This document shows, piece after piece, positions 51,332-60,084 of a stretch of DNA of 64,000 bases. Where the stretch lies: positions 2,666,001 to 2,730,000 of the forward strand of contig NZ_CP160453.1 in NCBI RefSeq assembly GCF_040744945.1, in the 5' to 3' direction. The translations under genes and the position numbers were made by a program. The stretch is from Saccharothrix sp. HUAS TT1 (GTDB taxonomy: Bacteria; Actinomycetota; Actinomycetes; Mycobacteriales; Pseudonocardiaceae). Each line of letters opens with the position of its first letter. Position 1 is the first letter of the stretch. A model generated the notes under the pieces. It saw only the letters and a list, made by a program, of their open reading frames with translations. It was not told where the DNA came from and searched no databases.

Positions 51332-52336
51332 CTAGCGCTTGTCGCGAGCCCTTCTCCGCGACTGGTCGAACCACACGGCCGCCACCAGGACCAGCGCCAC
51401 CGCGATCGGCTGCCAGTACACGTTCACGCCGACGATCACGAACCCCTTGCGCAGCACGGCCGGGATGAACACCCCGAGCACCGTGCCGACGACCGACCCC
51501 GCGCCGCCGAACAGGCTGGTGCCGCCGAGCACCACGGCGGCGACGGCGTTGAGGTTGTCGGTGTCGTGCCCGGTGATCGACGCGACCCGGAAGTAGGCCA
51601 GCGCCATGAACCCGGCCAACCCCGCCAGCACGCCCGCGAGCAGGTACACCTTGACCAGGTGCCCGGTCACCGGGATGCCCGCCCGCCGGGCGGCCTCCTC
51701 GTTGGAGCCGATGGCGTACGTGTGCCGCCCGAACACCGTCGTGCCCAGCACCAGCGCGCCGACCGCGGTCACGGCGGCGGCCGACAGCACCAGGTTCGGC
51801 ACGCCGAACCACGTCCCGGTGCCCAGCGCGTCGCCCAGCACGTCCGGCACGCCGGCCACGTTCGACCCGTCGGACAGCAGCTGCCCGGCCCCGAGCGCCG
51901 CGCCGAACGACCCGAGCGTCACGATCAGCGGCGGCAGGCCGGCGCGGGCGACGAGCACGCCGTTCAGCAGGCCCCACGCCGCACCGGACAGCAGGGCCAC
52001 CAGCAGGCCGACGAGCACCACGCCCCACCCGGCGCCGGTCGCGTCGCCGCCGTGCAGCGCGTTCATCGCCATGGCCGACGTGACGCCGGAGAACACCAGC
52101 ACCGAGCCGACGGACAGGTCGATCCCGGCGGTGACGATCACGTACGTCATGCCGACCGACAGCACCAGCAGCACCGACGTCTCGACCAGCGTCGTCTGCA
52201 GCGTGAACACCGTCAGCACGGCGTCCGGCCGCAGCGCGCCGAACACCGCGACCAGCACCAGCAGCACCACCGCGATCCACAGCGTGTTCGCGCCGAACAA
52301 CCGCCGCACGGCCGTCCGGGACCCGGCCGCGGTCAC
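51332..52336 (-). CDS. sugar ABC transporter permease (CUT2 type)
   Basis: Membrane permease of 334 residues with about nine to ten helices and the BPD_transp_2 signature GIDLSVGSVLVFSGV and VLGGTSLFGGAGSVVGTVLGVFI typical of RbsC-like proteins. GTG 52336 overlaps the ATPase stop codon by four bases (GTGA). It forms the import channel with the single-domain ATPase next to it and receives sugar from the lipoprotein encoded 14 bases downstream. Confidence 0.92.
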   Translation of the reverse strand: MTAAGSRTAVRRLFGANTLWIAVVLLVLVAVFGALRPDAVLTVFTLQTTLVETSVLLVLSVGMTYVIVTAGIDLSVGSVLVFSGVTSAMAMNALHGGDATGAGWGVVLVGLLVALLSGAAWGLLNGVLVARAGLPPLIVTLGSFGAALGAGQLLSDGSNVAGVPDVLGDALGTGTWFGVPNLVLSAAAVTAVGALVLGTTVFGRHTYAIGSNEEAARRAGIPVTGHLVKVYLLAGVLAGLAGFMALAYFRVASITGHDTDNLNAVAAVVLGGTSLFGGAGSVVGTVLGVFIPAVLRKGFVIVGVNVYWQPIAVALVLVAAVWFDQSRRRARDKR

Positions 52337-53094
52337 GACCCCTCCCGCGCCGACGCGCCGGTCATCGCGCCGACCAGCTCGTCGACCGTGGTGGACGCCG
52401 CGTCGAACCCGGCCACCCGCCGACCGAGCCGCAGCACCTCGACCCGGTCCGCCACGGCCAGCACCTCGGGCATGTTGTGGCTGATCAGCACCACCGCCAT
52501 GCCCTGGTCCCGGACCCGCCGGACCACGTCGAGCACCCGCTCGCGCTGCACCACGCCCAGCGCCGCGGTCGGCTCGTCCAGGAACACCAGCCGGCTCGCC
52601 CACACCACCGACCGGGCCACCGCGACGCTCTGCCGCTGACCGCCGGACAGCGCGCCGATCGGCACGTCCACGTCCGGCAGCGACACCCCGAGGTCGCGGA
52701 ACGACGCCACCGCCCGCCGCCGCATCTCCCGCTTGTCCAGCACGCCGAGCCGGCCGAGCAGGCCACGCCGGCGCAACTCCCGGCCGAGGAACAGGTTCGC
52801 GGCCGGGTCGAGGTCGGGCGCGACCGCCAGGTCCTGGTACACGGTCTCGATGCCCAGCGACCGCGCGGCCACCGGCGAGTCCAGCTCGACCGGCGACCCG
52901 TCGAACAGGATCGTGCCCGAGTCCGGCCGCGCCACCCCGGACAGGCACTTCACCAGCGTGGACTTGCCCGCGCCGTTGTCACCGACGAGCGCGACCACCT
53001 CGCCCGCGTGCGCGGTGAAGGAGGCGCCTCGCAACGCCTCCACGTTCCCGTAGTGCTTGACCAACTCCCGTGCGTCCAGCAGGGGTAACGCCAT
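52333..53094 (-). CDS. sugar ABC transporter ATPase, single-domain
   Basis: ATPase of 253 residues with Walker A GDNGAGKST, signature GALSGGQRQ, Walker B RLVFLDEPTAAL and switch His (LISHN). Most CUT2 ATPases (RbsA, XylG) are double-length with two cassettes; this one has a single cassette like FrcA, whose system imports fructose, mannose and ribose. ATG 53094 is nine bases after GGAG; an ATG two codons earlier is too near. manA ends 19 bases upstream. Confidence 0.92.
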   Translation of the reverse strand: MALPLLDARELVKHYGNVEALRGASFTAHAGEVVALVGDNGAGKSTLVKCLSGVARPDSGTILFDGSPVELDSPVAARSLGIETVYQDLAVAPDLDPAANLFLGRELRRRGLLGRLGVLDKREMRRRAVASFRDLGVSLPDVDVPIGALSGGQRQSVAVARSVVWASRLVFLDEPTAALGVVQRERVLDVVRRVRDQGMAVVLISHNMPEVLAVADRVEVLRLGRRVAGFDAASTTVDELVGAMTGASAREGS

Positions 53095-53113
53095 GCGCAT
53101 CAGCTCCCGGGCT

Positions 53114-54109
53114 CTACACCACTGGCGGCCTGCACCGGATGGCGACGACGTCGCCGGTCACCACGACCTCACCCGCCGCGTGCGGCACGACCACCGTGCT
53201 GCCCCGGTGCACCGCGACGGGACCCAGCGTGCCGGCGCCCTCCAGCACCACGTAGACGCCGAACGAGGGCTCCAGCGCCGCCGTGCCCGACACGTGCAGC
53301 CGGTCGGCGCGGAAGAACGGGTCGGCCTGGGCGTCGAACAGGTCCACCGACTCGCCGGTGAGCGCCTGCGTCCGGCGCACCAGGTCGTCGGGCGACTGGG
53401 CGCGGCGCTCCAGGCAGTCCAGCGCCTTGTCGTAGCCCAGCCCCAGGTGCCCGGCCTCGGCGTCGGCCAGGAACCCCTGCCACTCCAGCGTGACCGAGAA
53501 GTCCGTCGGCTGCTGCAGCTCCACGATGAACACGCCCTCGCCGATCGCGTGCGGCACGCCCGCGGGCACGAACACCGTGTCGCCGGGGGAGACCCGGACC
53601 GGGTTCAACGCCCGGAGCATCGCGGCCGAGTCCTGGGTGGACACCCACTCGGCGGCCACGGCGGCGGGCACGTCCTCGCGGAAGCCGATGTGCACCGTCG
53701 GGTCCGGGCCGGACGTGCCGATGACGATCCACGCCTCGGTCTTGCCGTGCCGGCAGCCGAGGTGGGTGGCCGCGAACGCGTCGGACGGGTGGCAGTGCAC
53801 CGGCAGCCGCTGCCCGGCGTCGAGCAGCTTGACCAGCAGCGCGGTGTCCGCGCCGAACTCCGCCGCGTGCCGCTCGCCGAGCCAGGTCACCGGGTCCGCC
53901 GCCACCGCGTCGCGCAGCAGGCGGCCGTCCGGCAAGCGGGACAGCCCGGCCTCGTCCTTGCCGAACTGCGCGGTGGTCGACCCGACCCAGTCCTCCGGCC
54001 CGCCGTCGGCGTCGTCCCGCCTCCGGAACGCCGCGATGGCCGCACCGCCCAGGTAGAACTGCCGGGGCTGGTTGGCCTCCAGCGCGACGGGCTGGGTGTC
54101 GGAACTCAT
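53114..54109 (-). CDS. manA: class I mannose-6-phosphate isomerase
   Basis: Interconverts mannose-6-phosphate and fructose-6-phosphate using zinc. The 331-residue cupin has the metal site HCHPSD and GKTEAW and the active-site segment VFVPAGVPHAIGEG. ATG 54109 overlaps the stop codon of the regulator gene by four bases, and AGGAGAGG precedes it. In this operon it would feed imported mannose, after phosphorylation, into glycolysis; the divergent GH92 mannosidase is the likely source of mannose. Confidence 0.92.
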   Translation of the reverse strand: MSSDTQPVALEANQPRQFYLGGAAIAAFRRRDDADGGPEDWVGSTTAQFGKDEAGLSRLPDGRLLRDAVAADPVTWLGERHAAEFGADTALLVKLLDAGQRLPVHCHPSDAFAATHLGCRHGKTEAWIVIGTSGPDPTVHIGFREDVPAAVAAEWVSTQDSAAMLRALNPVRVSPGDTVFVPAGVPHAIGEGVFIVELQQPTDFSVTLEWQGFLADAEAGHLGLGYDKALDCLERRAQSPDDLVRRTQALTGESVDLFDAQADPFFRADRLHVSGTAALEPSFGVYVVLEGAGTLGPVAVHRGSTVVVPHAAGEVVVTGDVVAIRCRPPVV

Positions 54110-55146
54110 GCGCGTACCTCTCCTGATCCACGGGCCACCAAGCGAACCGGCAGGACGACGCGGCGCGGTGGTGAGCCGTCGCCGTCCAGCCGGGCGAAGA
54201 GCAGGTCGGCCGCCGCCTTGCCGAGCGCGCTCGCGTCGTGCGCGATCACGCTCACCGGTGGCGACAGCAGGTCGGCCAGCTCGAAGTCGTCGAAGCCCAC
54301 CAGGGCGGGCCGGACCGCGCTGCCCGCCAGCGCGCGCACCGCGTGCACGGTGATCCGGTTGTTGCCGGTCACCACGGCGGTCGCCGGGTCGGCGGCCCCG
54401 GCCAGGCCCCGCAACGCCTCGCGCACCGACTCCTCGTCGTGCGGCCCCATGACCACCAGCGACTCGTGGTAGCCGATGCCGGCCCGCACGCACCCCTCGC
54501 GGTAGCCGCGCAGGCGCTCGTTGGCGGTGAAGATGTCCGGGGCGTCGCCGATGAACGCGATCCGCCGGTGCCCGAACGACGCCAGGTGCGCGACCGCCTC
54601 GGCGGTGCCGCCGATGTTGTCCACCAGCACGGTGTCGGCCACCACGTCGCCCGCGGGCCGGTCCAGGAACACCACGGGCGTGCCCGCCCGCATCTCCGGC
54701 ACCAGGTACCCGTGCTGCAACCCGGCGGGCACGATCAGCAGCCCGTCCACCCGCCGCGAGCAGAACTCCAGCGACAGCTCCCGCTCCCGCGCCGGGTCCT
54801 CGTCCGACGAGCCGGTGATGACCTGCCTGCCGCGCAGCCGCGCTATCTCCTCGACCGCGCGCGTCACCCCCGAGTAGAACGGGTTGCCGACGTCCTCCAG
54901 CACCAGGCCGACCGTGCCGGTCGACGAGCCGCGCCGCAGGTTGCGCGCGCTGAGGTTGCGCCGGAAGCCGAGCTGGTCGATCGCCGCGAGCACCCGCTCG
55001 GCGGTGGCCGGGTGCACGCCTGCCTCGTCGTTCACCACGCGCGAGACGGTCTTGATGCTGACGCCCGCCAGCCGCGCCACGTCGTTCATCGTGGCACGCC
55101 GCACCTTGCGGGCGCCTGCCGCGCCGTTCGGGGACAACGTTGTCAT
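54106..55146 (-). CDS. LacI-family transcriptional regulator
   Basis: Repressor-type regulator of 346 residues: N-terminal LacI helix-turn-helix (TMNDVARLAGVSIKTVSRVVNDEAGVHPATAERVLAAI, about 19-56) and a sugar-binding core (TGTVGLVLEDVGNPFYSGVTRAVEEIA onward). It leads the mannose operon, overlapping manA by four bases, and is divergent from GH92. ATG 55146 is the only start near the DNA-binding domain. A perfect palindrome with central CG covers its first codons and may be its own operator. Confidence 0.92.
   Translation of the reverse strand: MTTLSPNGAAGARKVRRATMNDVARLAGVSIKTVSRVVNDEAGVHPATAERVLAAIDQLGFRRNLSARNLRRGSSTGTVGLVLEDVGNPFYSGVTRAVEEIARLRGRQVITGSSDEDPARERELSLEFCSRRVDGLLIVPAGLQHGYLVPEMRAGTPVVFLDRPAGDVVADTVLVDNIGGTAEAVAHLASFGHRRIAFIGDAPDIFTANERLRGYREGCVRAGIGYHESLVVMGPHDEESVREALRGLAGAADPATAVVTGNNRITVHAVRALAGSAVRPALVGFDDFELADLLSPPVSVIAHDASALGKAAADLLFARLDGDGSPPRRVVLPVRLVARGSGEVRA
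55133..55144. promoter_or_regulatory. LacI-type operator candidate
   Basis: GACAACGTTGTC is a perfect 12-base palindrome with the central CG typical of LacI-family sites. It covers codons 1-5 of the regulator gene and lies about 115 bases from the divergent GH92 start, so it could shut off both directions. Confidence 0.5.
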
Positions 55147-55258
55147 AGTGCGCGAATCACACACCCGGAGGTCACGTCTGTCAACGTCCGGCCCTGTCCC
55201 GAACCGGACAGCGGTCGGCATCGGGGTCGACGCCCCGCGATCGCGGTAGCGTGAAGTG

Positions 55259-57499
55259 ATGAGCAGCCCTGACCCGGTCGAGTCGGTGGACACGTTCATC
55301 GGCACCCAGGACGAGGGGAACACGTTCCCCGGCGCGTCGATGCCGTTCGGCAAGGCGCACTCCAGCCCGATCGGCTCGCACTACGCGGGCTACCGGTACG
55401 ACGACCCGGTCATCCGCGGGTTCGGCCACTTCTTCCTGTCCGGGGCGGGGTGCTGGGAGCAGGGCGGGCTGGTGTCGATCCTGCCGACCACCGGCCTGCC
55501 GGGCAGCTTCGACCACCGCCGCTACGGCGCCGCGTACACCCACGAGGGCGAGGTCGGCCGACCCGGCTACTACCGCGTCCGGCTGGGGTCCGGCATCGAG
55601 GTGGAGACGACGGCGACCACCCGGACCGGCGTCGAGCGGTTCTCGTTCCCGGCGGGGGTGACGCCGCACGTGCTGGTGAACGTGGGGCAGGCCAACGACA
55701 AGGAACCGGTGTCCGCCAGCAGCGTGCGGGTGGTGGACGACCGGACGCTCGCCGGGACCGTGGTCGCGCAGGCGTTCTGCGGCGGCAAGCCGTACACGAC
55801 GCACTTCACCACGACGTTCGACCGGCCGTTCAGGACGACCGGGAACTGGGGCGGCGAGGCGGGCCGCGCGGGGCTGCGCGGCCAGTGGGTGACGTTCGAC
55901 AGCGGCCCGGTGACGGTGGCGACCGCGCTCTCGCAGGTCGACGCCGAGGGCGCGGCGAAGAACCTCGGCGAGGCCAGGGGCAGGTCGTTCGACGAGCTGC
56001 GCGCGGCGGCGCAGGAGGCGTGGCGGCGGGAGCTGTCGAGCGTCGAGGTCACCGCCGGCGGGACCGACCGCACGGTCTTCTACACCGCGCTCTACCACGT
56101 GCTGCTGCAGCCGCTGACCGGCAACGACGTGGACGGCCGGTACCGCGGGTTCGACGGTCGCGTGCACACCGCCGACGACTGGACGTACTACGAGTACTTC
56201 TCGCTCTGGGACACCTACCGGGCGCAGAACCAGCTGCTGGCGCTGCTGCGACCGGGGCGGGCCCGGGACGTCGCGCGGTCCGTGCTGGCGGTGCACGAGC
56301 AGGGCGGCTGGCTGCCCCGCTGGGCGTACGCCAACCAGGAGACCAACACCATGACCGGCGACCCGGTCACCCCGTTCCTGGTCGACCTGTGGCGGTTCGG
56401 CGCGCTGGAGGGCTTGGAGGAGCAGGCGTACCAGGCGCTGTGGCAGAACGCGACCGGCGTGCCGCCGGCGTCGTCGCCGTTCGAGGGGCGGGCGGGCAAC
56501 CCGCTGTACCTGGCGAACGGGTTCGTGCAGCACGACCCGCACTTCCCCAAGAAGGGGCAGGACGTCGACCCGCACCACGGCGCGTCGGCGACCCTGGAGT
56601 ACGCGCTGGCCGACGCCTCGCTGTCGATCATGGCCCGGGCGCTGGGGCACGGCGACGACGCGGAGGCGTTGCGCGGGCGCGCGCTGAACTACCGGGTGCT
56701 GTGGGACCGCGCGGTGTCCGACCGCGGGTTCACCGGCTTCCCCCGGCCGAAGCTCGGCGACGGCCGGTGGCTGGACCCGTACGGCCCGCAGGGCCAGGAC
56801 GGCTTCCACGAGGGCACGGCGTGGCAGTACCAGTGGCTGGCGCAGCAGGACGTCGCCGGCCTGGTGGGGCTGCTCGGCGGCCCGGACGCGGCGCGGGCCA
56901 GGCTGGACGACTTCTTCGCCTACCCGGACCTGGTCGCGGACCCGGCCGGCGCGGTCCGCGAGCACTGGGTCGTCGGGCCCTACGACTACTACGACCAGTT
57001 CCGGTACAACCCGAACAACGAGCCCGACCTGCACGTGCCGTGGATGTACGCGCTCATGGGCCAACCGTGGAAGACGTCGGCGGTGGTGCGGGCGGCGCAG
57101 ACGTTGTTCGTGGCCGGGCCGAGCGGTGTGACGGGCAACGACGACCTGGGGCAGATGTCGGCCTGGTACGTGTTCAGCGCGCTCGGCCTGTACCCGGTGA
57201 CGCCGGGCACCGGGCAGTTCGTGCTGAACGCGCCGAGGTTCGAGCGGGCGGTGGTCCACCTGGAGGACGGCCGTGACGTCACGATCACCGCCGCCGGCGC
57301 GGACCCCGCGGTGCTCCAGTACGTGCGGTCCCTGGACGTGGACGGCGTGTCATCGGATCGGGCCTTTGTGGACCTCGAACTGCTGAGGTCGGGCGCCCGC
57401 CTCGACCACACCCTCACCGTCGACCCGGACGAGGCGACGTGGGCCACCGGTCCGTCGTCCGCGCCGCCCTCCGTCTGCACCGGTGAGCACGTGTCGTAG
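55259..57499 (+). CDS. GH92 family exo-alpha-mannosidase
   Basis: Calcium-dependent inverting exo-alpha-mannosidase of glycoside hydrolase family 92, which trims mannose from mannans and N-glycans. The 746-residue protein starts in the GH92 N-domain (VDTFIGTQDEGNTFPGASMPFG) and has the catalytic-domain signatures NNEPD (general acid Glu) and GNDDLGQMSAWYVFSALGLYPV. No signal peptide is visible, so it may act in the cytoplasm on imported oligosaccharides. ATG 55259 directly follows a GTG that is also possible. It is divergent from the lacI-type operon. Confidence 0.94.
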   Translation: MSSPDPVESVDTFIGTQDEGNTFPGASMPFGKAHSSPIGSHYAGYRYDDPVIRGFGHFFLSGAGCWEQGGLVSILPTTGLPGSFDHRRYGAAYTHEGEVGRPGYYRVRLGSGIEVETTATTRTGVERFSFPAGVTPHVLVNVGQANDKEPVSASSVRVVDDRTLAGTVVAQAFCGGKPYTTHFTTTFDRPFRTTGNWGGEAGRAGLRGQWVTFDSGPVTVATALSQVDAEGAAKNLGEARGRSFDELRAAAQEAWRRELSSVEVTAGGTDRTVFYTALYHVLLQPLTGNDVDGRYRGFDGRVHTADDWTYYEYFSLWDTYRAQNQLLALLRPGRARDVARSVLAVHEQGGWLPRWAYANQETNTMTGDPVTPFLVDLWRFGALEGLEEQAYQALWQNATGVPPASSPFEGRAGNPLYLANGFVQHDPHFPKKGQDVDPHHGASATLEYALADASLSIMARALGHGDDAEALRGRALNYRVLWDRAVSDRGFTGFPRPKLGDGRWLDPYGPQGQDGFHEGTAWQYQWLAQQDVAGLVGLLGGPDAARARLDDFFAYPDLVADPAGAVREHWVVGPYDYYDQFRYNPNNEPDLHVPWMYALMGQPWKTSAVVRAAQTLFVAGPSGVTGNDDLGQMSAWYVFSALGLYPVTPGTGQFVLNAPRFERAVVHLEDGRDVTITAAGADPAVLQYVRSLDVDGVSSDRAFVDLELLRSGARLDHTLTVDPDEATWATGPSSAPPSVCTGEHVS

Positions 57500-57617
57500 T
57501 CGGGGGCACGCGCAGCGCGACGCCCGATGGGCCGAAAGTCTCGATCGGCCACTACTTCCGTCGTCGGCGGAGGTGAAGTGGCACCGCTCGAGAACGGCTC
57601 GGATTACCGTCCCGGTC

Positions 57618-58532
57618 ATGACTGGGGCACGCATACCGGCCGTCGTGGTAGCCGACATCAGAAAGAGCTACGGCGAGCTGAAGGCGGTGGACGGGGTCTC
57701 GTTCACCGTCGCCGAGGGGGAGTTCTTCGGCATCCTGGGGCCGAACGGGGCGGGCAAGACCACCACGCTGGAGATCGTCGAAGGGCTGCGCAAGCCCGAC
57801 GGCGGCCGGGTGACGCTGCTCGGCGAGCAGCCGTGGCCGCGCAACCCCGAACTGCTGCCGCGCATCGGCGTGCAGCTCCAGGCGTCGAGCTTCTTCGAGA
57901 AGCTGACCGCCCGCGAGCAGCTGCAGACGTTCGGCTCGCTGTACGGCGTCAGCAGGCGCAAGGCCGACGAGATGCTGGAGCTGGTCGGCCTGACCGACAA
58001 GGCCGACGTGCAGGAGAACAAGCTCTCCGGCGGCCAGCGGCAGCGGCTGTCGATCGCGTGCGCCCTCGTGCACGACCCGGACCTCGTCTTCCTGGACGAG
58101 CCGACCGCCGCGCTCGACCCGCAGGCCCGCCGCAACCTGTGGGACGTGCTGCGCGCCATCCAGGCCAGGGGCAAGACCATCGTCTACACGACGCACTACC
58201 TGGACGAGGCCGAGATCCTGTGCGACCGGGTGGCGATCATGGACCGGGGTCGCGTCCTGGCGATGGACGCGCCCGCGACGTTGGTGCGCGGTCTCGACGC
58301 GCCCACGCACGTGGTGCTGCAGAAGGGCGTGCTGACGCGTGAGGCCGCGCGGGGCATCACCGGCGTCGAGGACGCCCAGGAGGACGAGGTCTCGCTGACC
58401 ATCTCCACCCGCAGGCCCGCGCCGGTGCTGTCGGCGCTCGCCGAGCGGGGCACCCTGGACGGGCTCCAGGTGCGCACCGCCACGTTGGAGGACGTGTTCC
58501 TCGACCTGACCGGACGGGAGTACCGCGCGTGA
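57618..58532 (+). CDS. ABC exporter ATPase
   Basis: ATPase of 304 residues, DrrA/CcmA-like: Walker A GPNGAGKTTT, signature LSGGQRQRLS, Walker B LVFLDEPTAALDP and TTHYLDEAE. The C-terminal 80 residues form the usual accessory domain of this group. ATG 57618 has no good ribosome site; TACCGT a few bases upstream suggests a leaderless transcript. The permease start overlaps its stop by four bases. Cargo unknown; such pairs often export lipids or drugs. Confidence 0.9.
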   Translation: MTGARIPAVVVADIRKSYGELKAVDGVSFTVAEGEFFGILGPNGAGKTTTLEIVEGLRKPDGGRVTLLGEQPWPRNPELLPRIGVQLQASSFFEKLTAREQLQTFGSLYGVSRRKADEMLELVGLTDKADVQENKLSGGQRQRLSIACALVHDPDLVFLDEPTAALDPQARRNLWDVLRAIQARGKTIVYTTHYLDEAEILCDRVAIMDRGRVLAMDAPATLVRGLDAPTHVVLQKGVLTREAARGITGVEDAQEDEVSLTISTRRPAPVLSALAERGTLDGLQVRTATLEDVFLDLTGREYRA

Positions 58533-59572
58533 ACGCGTTCAAGAGCCTCTCGGCCGCCATGGTCAAGGGTTTCCTGCGGGACAAGATGACGTTGTTCTTC
58601 GTCTTCCTGTTCCCGCTGATGTTCCTGGTCGTGTTCGGGCTGCTGCTCGGCGACTCGGGCGACGACAAGACGAAGATCGCGGCGGTGGGCGACGGGCCCG
58701 TGCTGACGACGTTGGAGCAGACCGGGGCGCTGGAGCTGGAGAAGCACGACTCCGCCGACGACGCCCGGCGGAAGGTGGACGACGGCGACCTGCCCGCCGC
58801 CGTGGTGGTGGACGGGGACCGGGTCGACCTGTTCTACGCGGCCAGTGACCAGGTCGCGGCGGGCACCGTGCTCGGCATCGTGTCCGGCGTGGTCGACAAG
58901 ATCAACCTGAGCGCGGCGGACGTGACGCCGCGGTTCACGTTGGAGGCGAAGTCGGTCGAGGACGCCTCGCTCAAACCGATCCAGTACCTGACGCCGGGCA
59001 TCCTGTCGTGGGCCATCTCGATCTCGGGCGTGTTCGGCGCGGCGCTGACCATGGTGTCGTGGCGCAAGAAGCAGGTGCTGCGGCGCATCCGGCTCGCGCC
59101 GGTCGGCGCCGGGACGGTGCTGACGTCGCGGGTGCTGGTGAGCATCGGCACGGCGCTGGCGCAGGGCGTGGTGTTCGTGGCGGTGGCGCTGCTGCCGATG
59201 TTCGGCTTGAAGCTGACCAACCAGTGGTACCTGGCGCTGCCGCTGCTGGTGCTGGGCACGACGGCGTTCTTCGCGATCGGGATGCTGGTCGGCGCGTTCT
59301 GCAAGACCGAGGAGGCGGCGTCCGGCGCGGCGAACATCGTGATCATGCCGATGGCGTTCCTGTCCGGGACGTTCTTCCCGGTGGAGAACGCGCCGGCGTG
59401 GCTGCAGACCGTGTCCAACATCTTCCCGTTGCGGCACATGAACGACGGCATGCTGGACGTCCTGGTGCGCGGCAAGGGCGTGGAGGCCCTGCTGCTCCCG
59501 TCCGCCGTCCTGATCTCCTTCACCCTGGTCGTCGGCTTCATCGCCGCCAAGATCTTCCGCTGGGAAGACTGA
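58529..59572 (+). CDS. ABC-2 type permease
   Basis: Membrane subunit of 347 residues: helix 1 at about 20-40, a large external loop of about 130 residues, then five helices ending near residue 340, the layout of ABC-2 permeases. The PMAFLSGTFFPVENAPAWLQTVSNIFPLRHMNDGM segment is the conserved ABC2 region. GTG 58529 overlaps the ATPase stop. The third block of 22-bp repeats follows its stop codon directly. Confidence 0.9.
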   Translation: MNAFKSLSAAMVKGFLRDKMTLFFVFLFPLMFLVVFGLLLGDSGDDKTKIAAVGDGPVLTTLEQTGALELEKHDSADDARRKVDDGDLPAAVVVDGDRVDLFYAASDQVAAGTVLGIVSGVVDKINLSAADVTPRFTLEAKSVEDASLKPIQYLTPGILSWAISISGVFGAALTMVSWRKKQVLRRIRLAPVGAGTVLTSRVLVSIGTALAQGVVFVAVALLPMFGLKLTNQWYLALPLLVLGTTAFFAIGMLVGAFCKTEEAASGAANIVIMPMAFLSGTFFPVENAPAWLQTVSNIFPLRHMNDGMLDVLVRGKGVEALLLPSAVLISFTLVVGFIAAKIFRWED

Positions 59573-59574
59573 CC

Positions 59575-59718
59575 CCGAGAGTCCAACGTTCACGACGCGA
59601 GAGTCCAACGTTCGGAGCACGTGAGTTCAACGCTCAGAGCACAGCCGTCCGGTCCTGAGCGTTGAATTCAGGTGTCCTGGACGTTGGACTCTCGCGAGCT
59701 GGGTGTTGGACTCTCGCG
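59575..59718. repeat. 22-bp-period degenerate repeat array, site C (3 + 3 inverted units)
   Basis: Three units in one orientation begin at 59575, 59597 and 59619 (type GCGAGAGTCCAACGTTC), and three in the opposite orientation begin at about 59654, 59676 and 59698 (type GACGTTGGACTCTCGCG), all close to a 22-base period. The two halves can pair with each other into one long hairpin. The array starts immediately after the ABC permease stop codon. Confidence 0.75.
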
Positions 59719-59769
59719 AGGGGTGGGGGTGGGGGTGGGGTGAGGGGGGTCACTGGCCACAATGGGGGC

Positions 59770-60084
59770 ATGTTTAGCAGCGCTGTTGGTCGGTTCAGGC
59801 TCCTCGCGCTGGCCGAGGCGGTGTCGTGGGCCGGGCTGTTGGTCGGCATGTTCTTCAAGTACGTGGTGGTCGGGAACGAGATCGGCGTGAAGGTGTTCGG
59901 GCCGCTGCACGGCGCGATCTTCGTCGGCTACGTCCTGGTCACGCTGATGCTGGCGCACCGCTGGGACCGCAAGACGCTGCTCCTCGGCCTGGTCGCGAGC
60001 ATCCCGCCGTTCGGCACGGTGATCTTCGAGCGCTGGGCCAACCGCACCGGTCGGCTGGACGAGGCTCAGACCGCGAAGGACTGA
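59770..60084 (+). CDS. DUF3817 membrane protein
   Basis: Small membrane protein of 104 residues with three helices (about 8-27, 39-61 and 70-87). FRLLALAEAVSWAGLLVGMFFKYVV and GPLHGAIFVGYVL are typical of the DUF3817 family, whose function is unknown. ATG 59770 starts the family at its normal position. It overlaps the end of the convergent phosphotransferase-like gene by 19 bases. Confidence 0.8.
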   Translation: MFSSAVGRFRLLALAEAVSWAGLLVGMFFKYVVVGNEIGVKVFGPLHGAIFVGYVLVTLMLAHRWDRKTLLLGLVASIPPFGTVIFERWANRTGRLDEAQTAKD

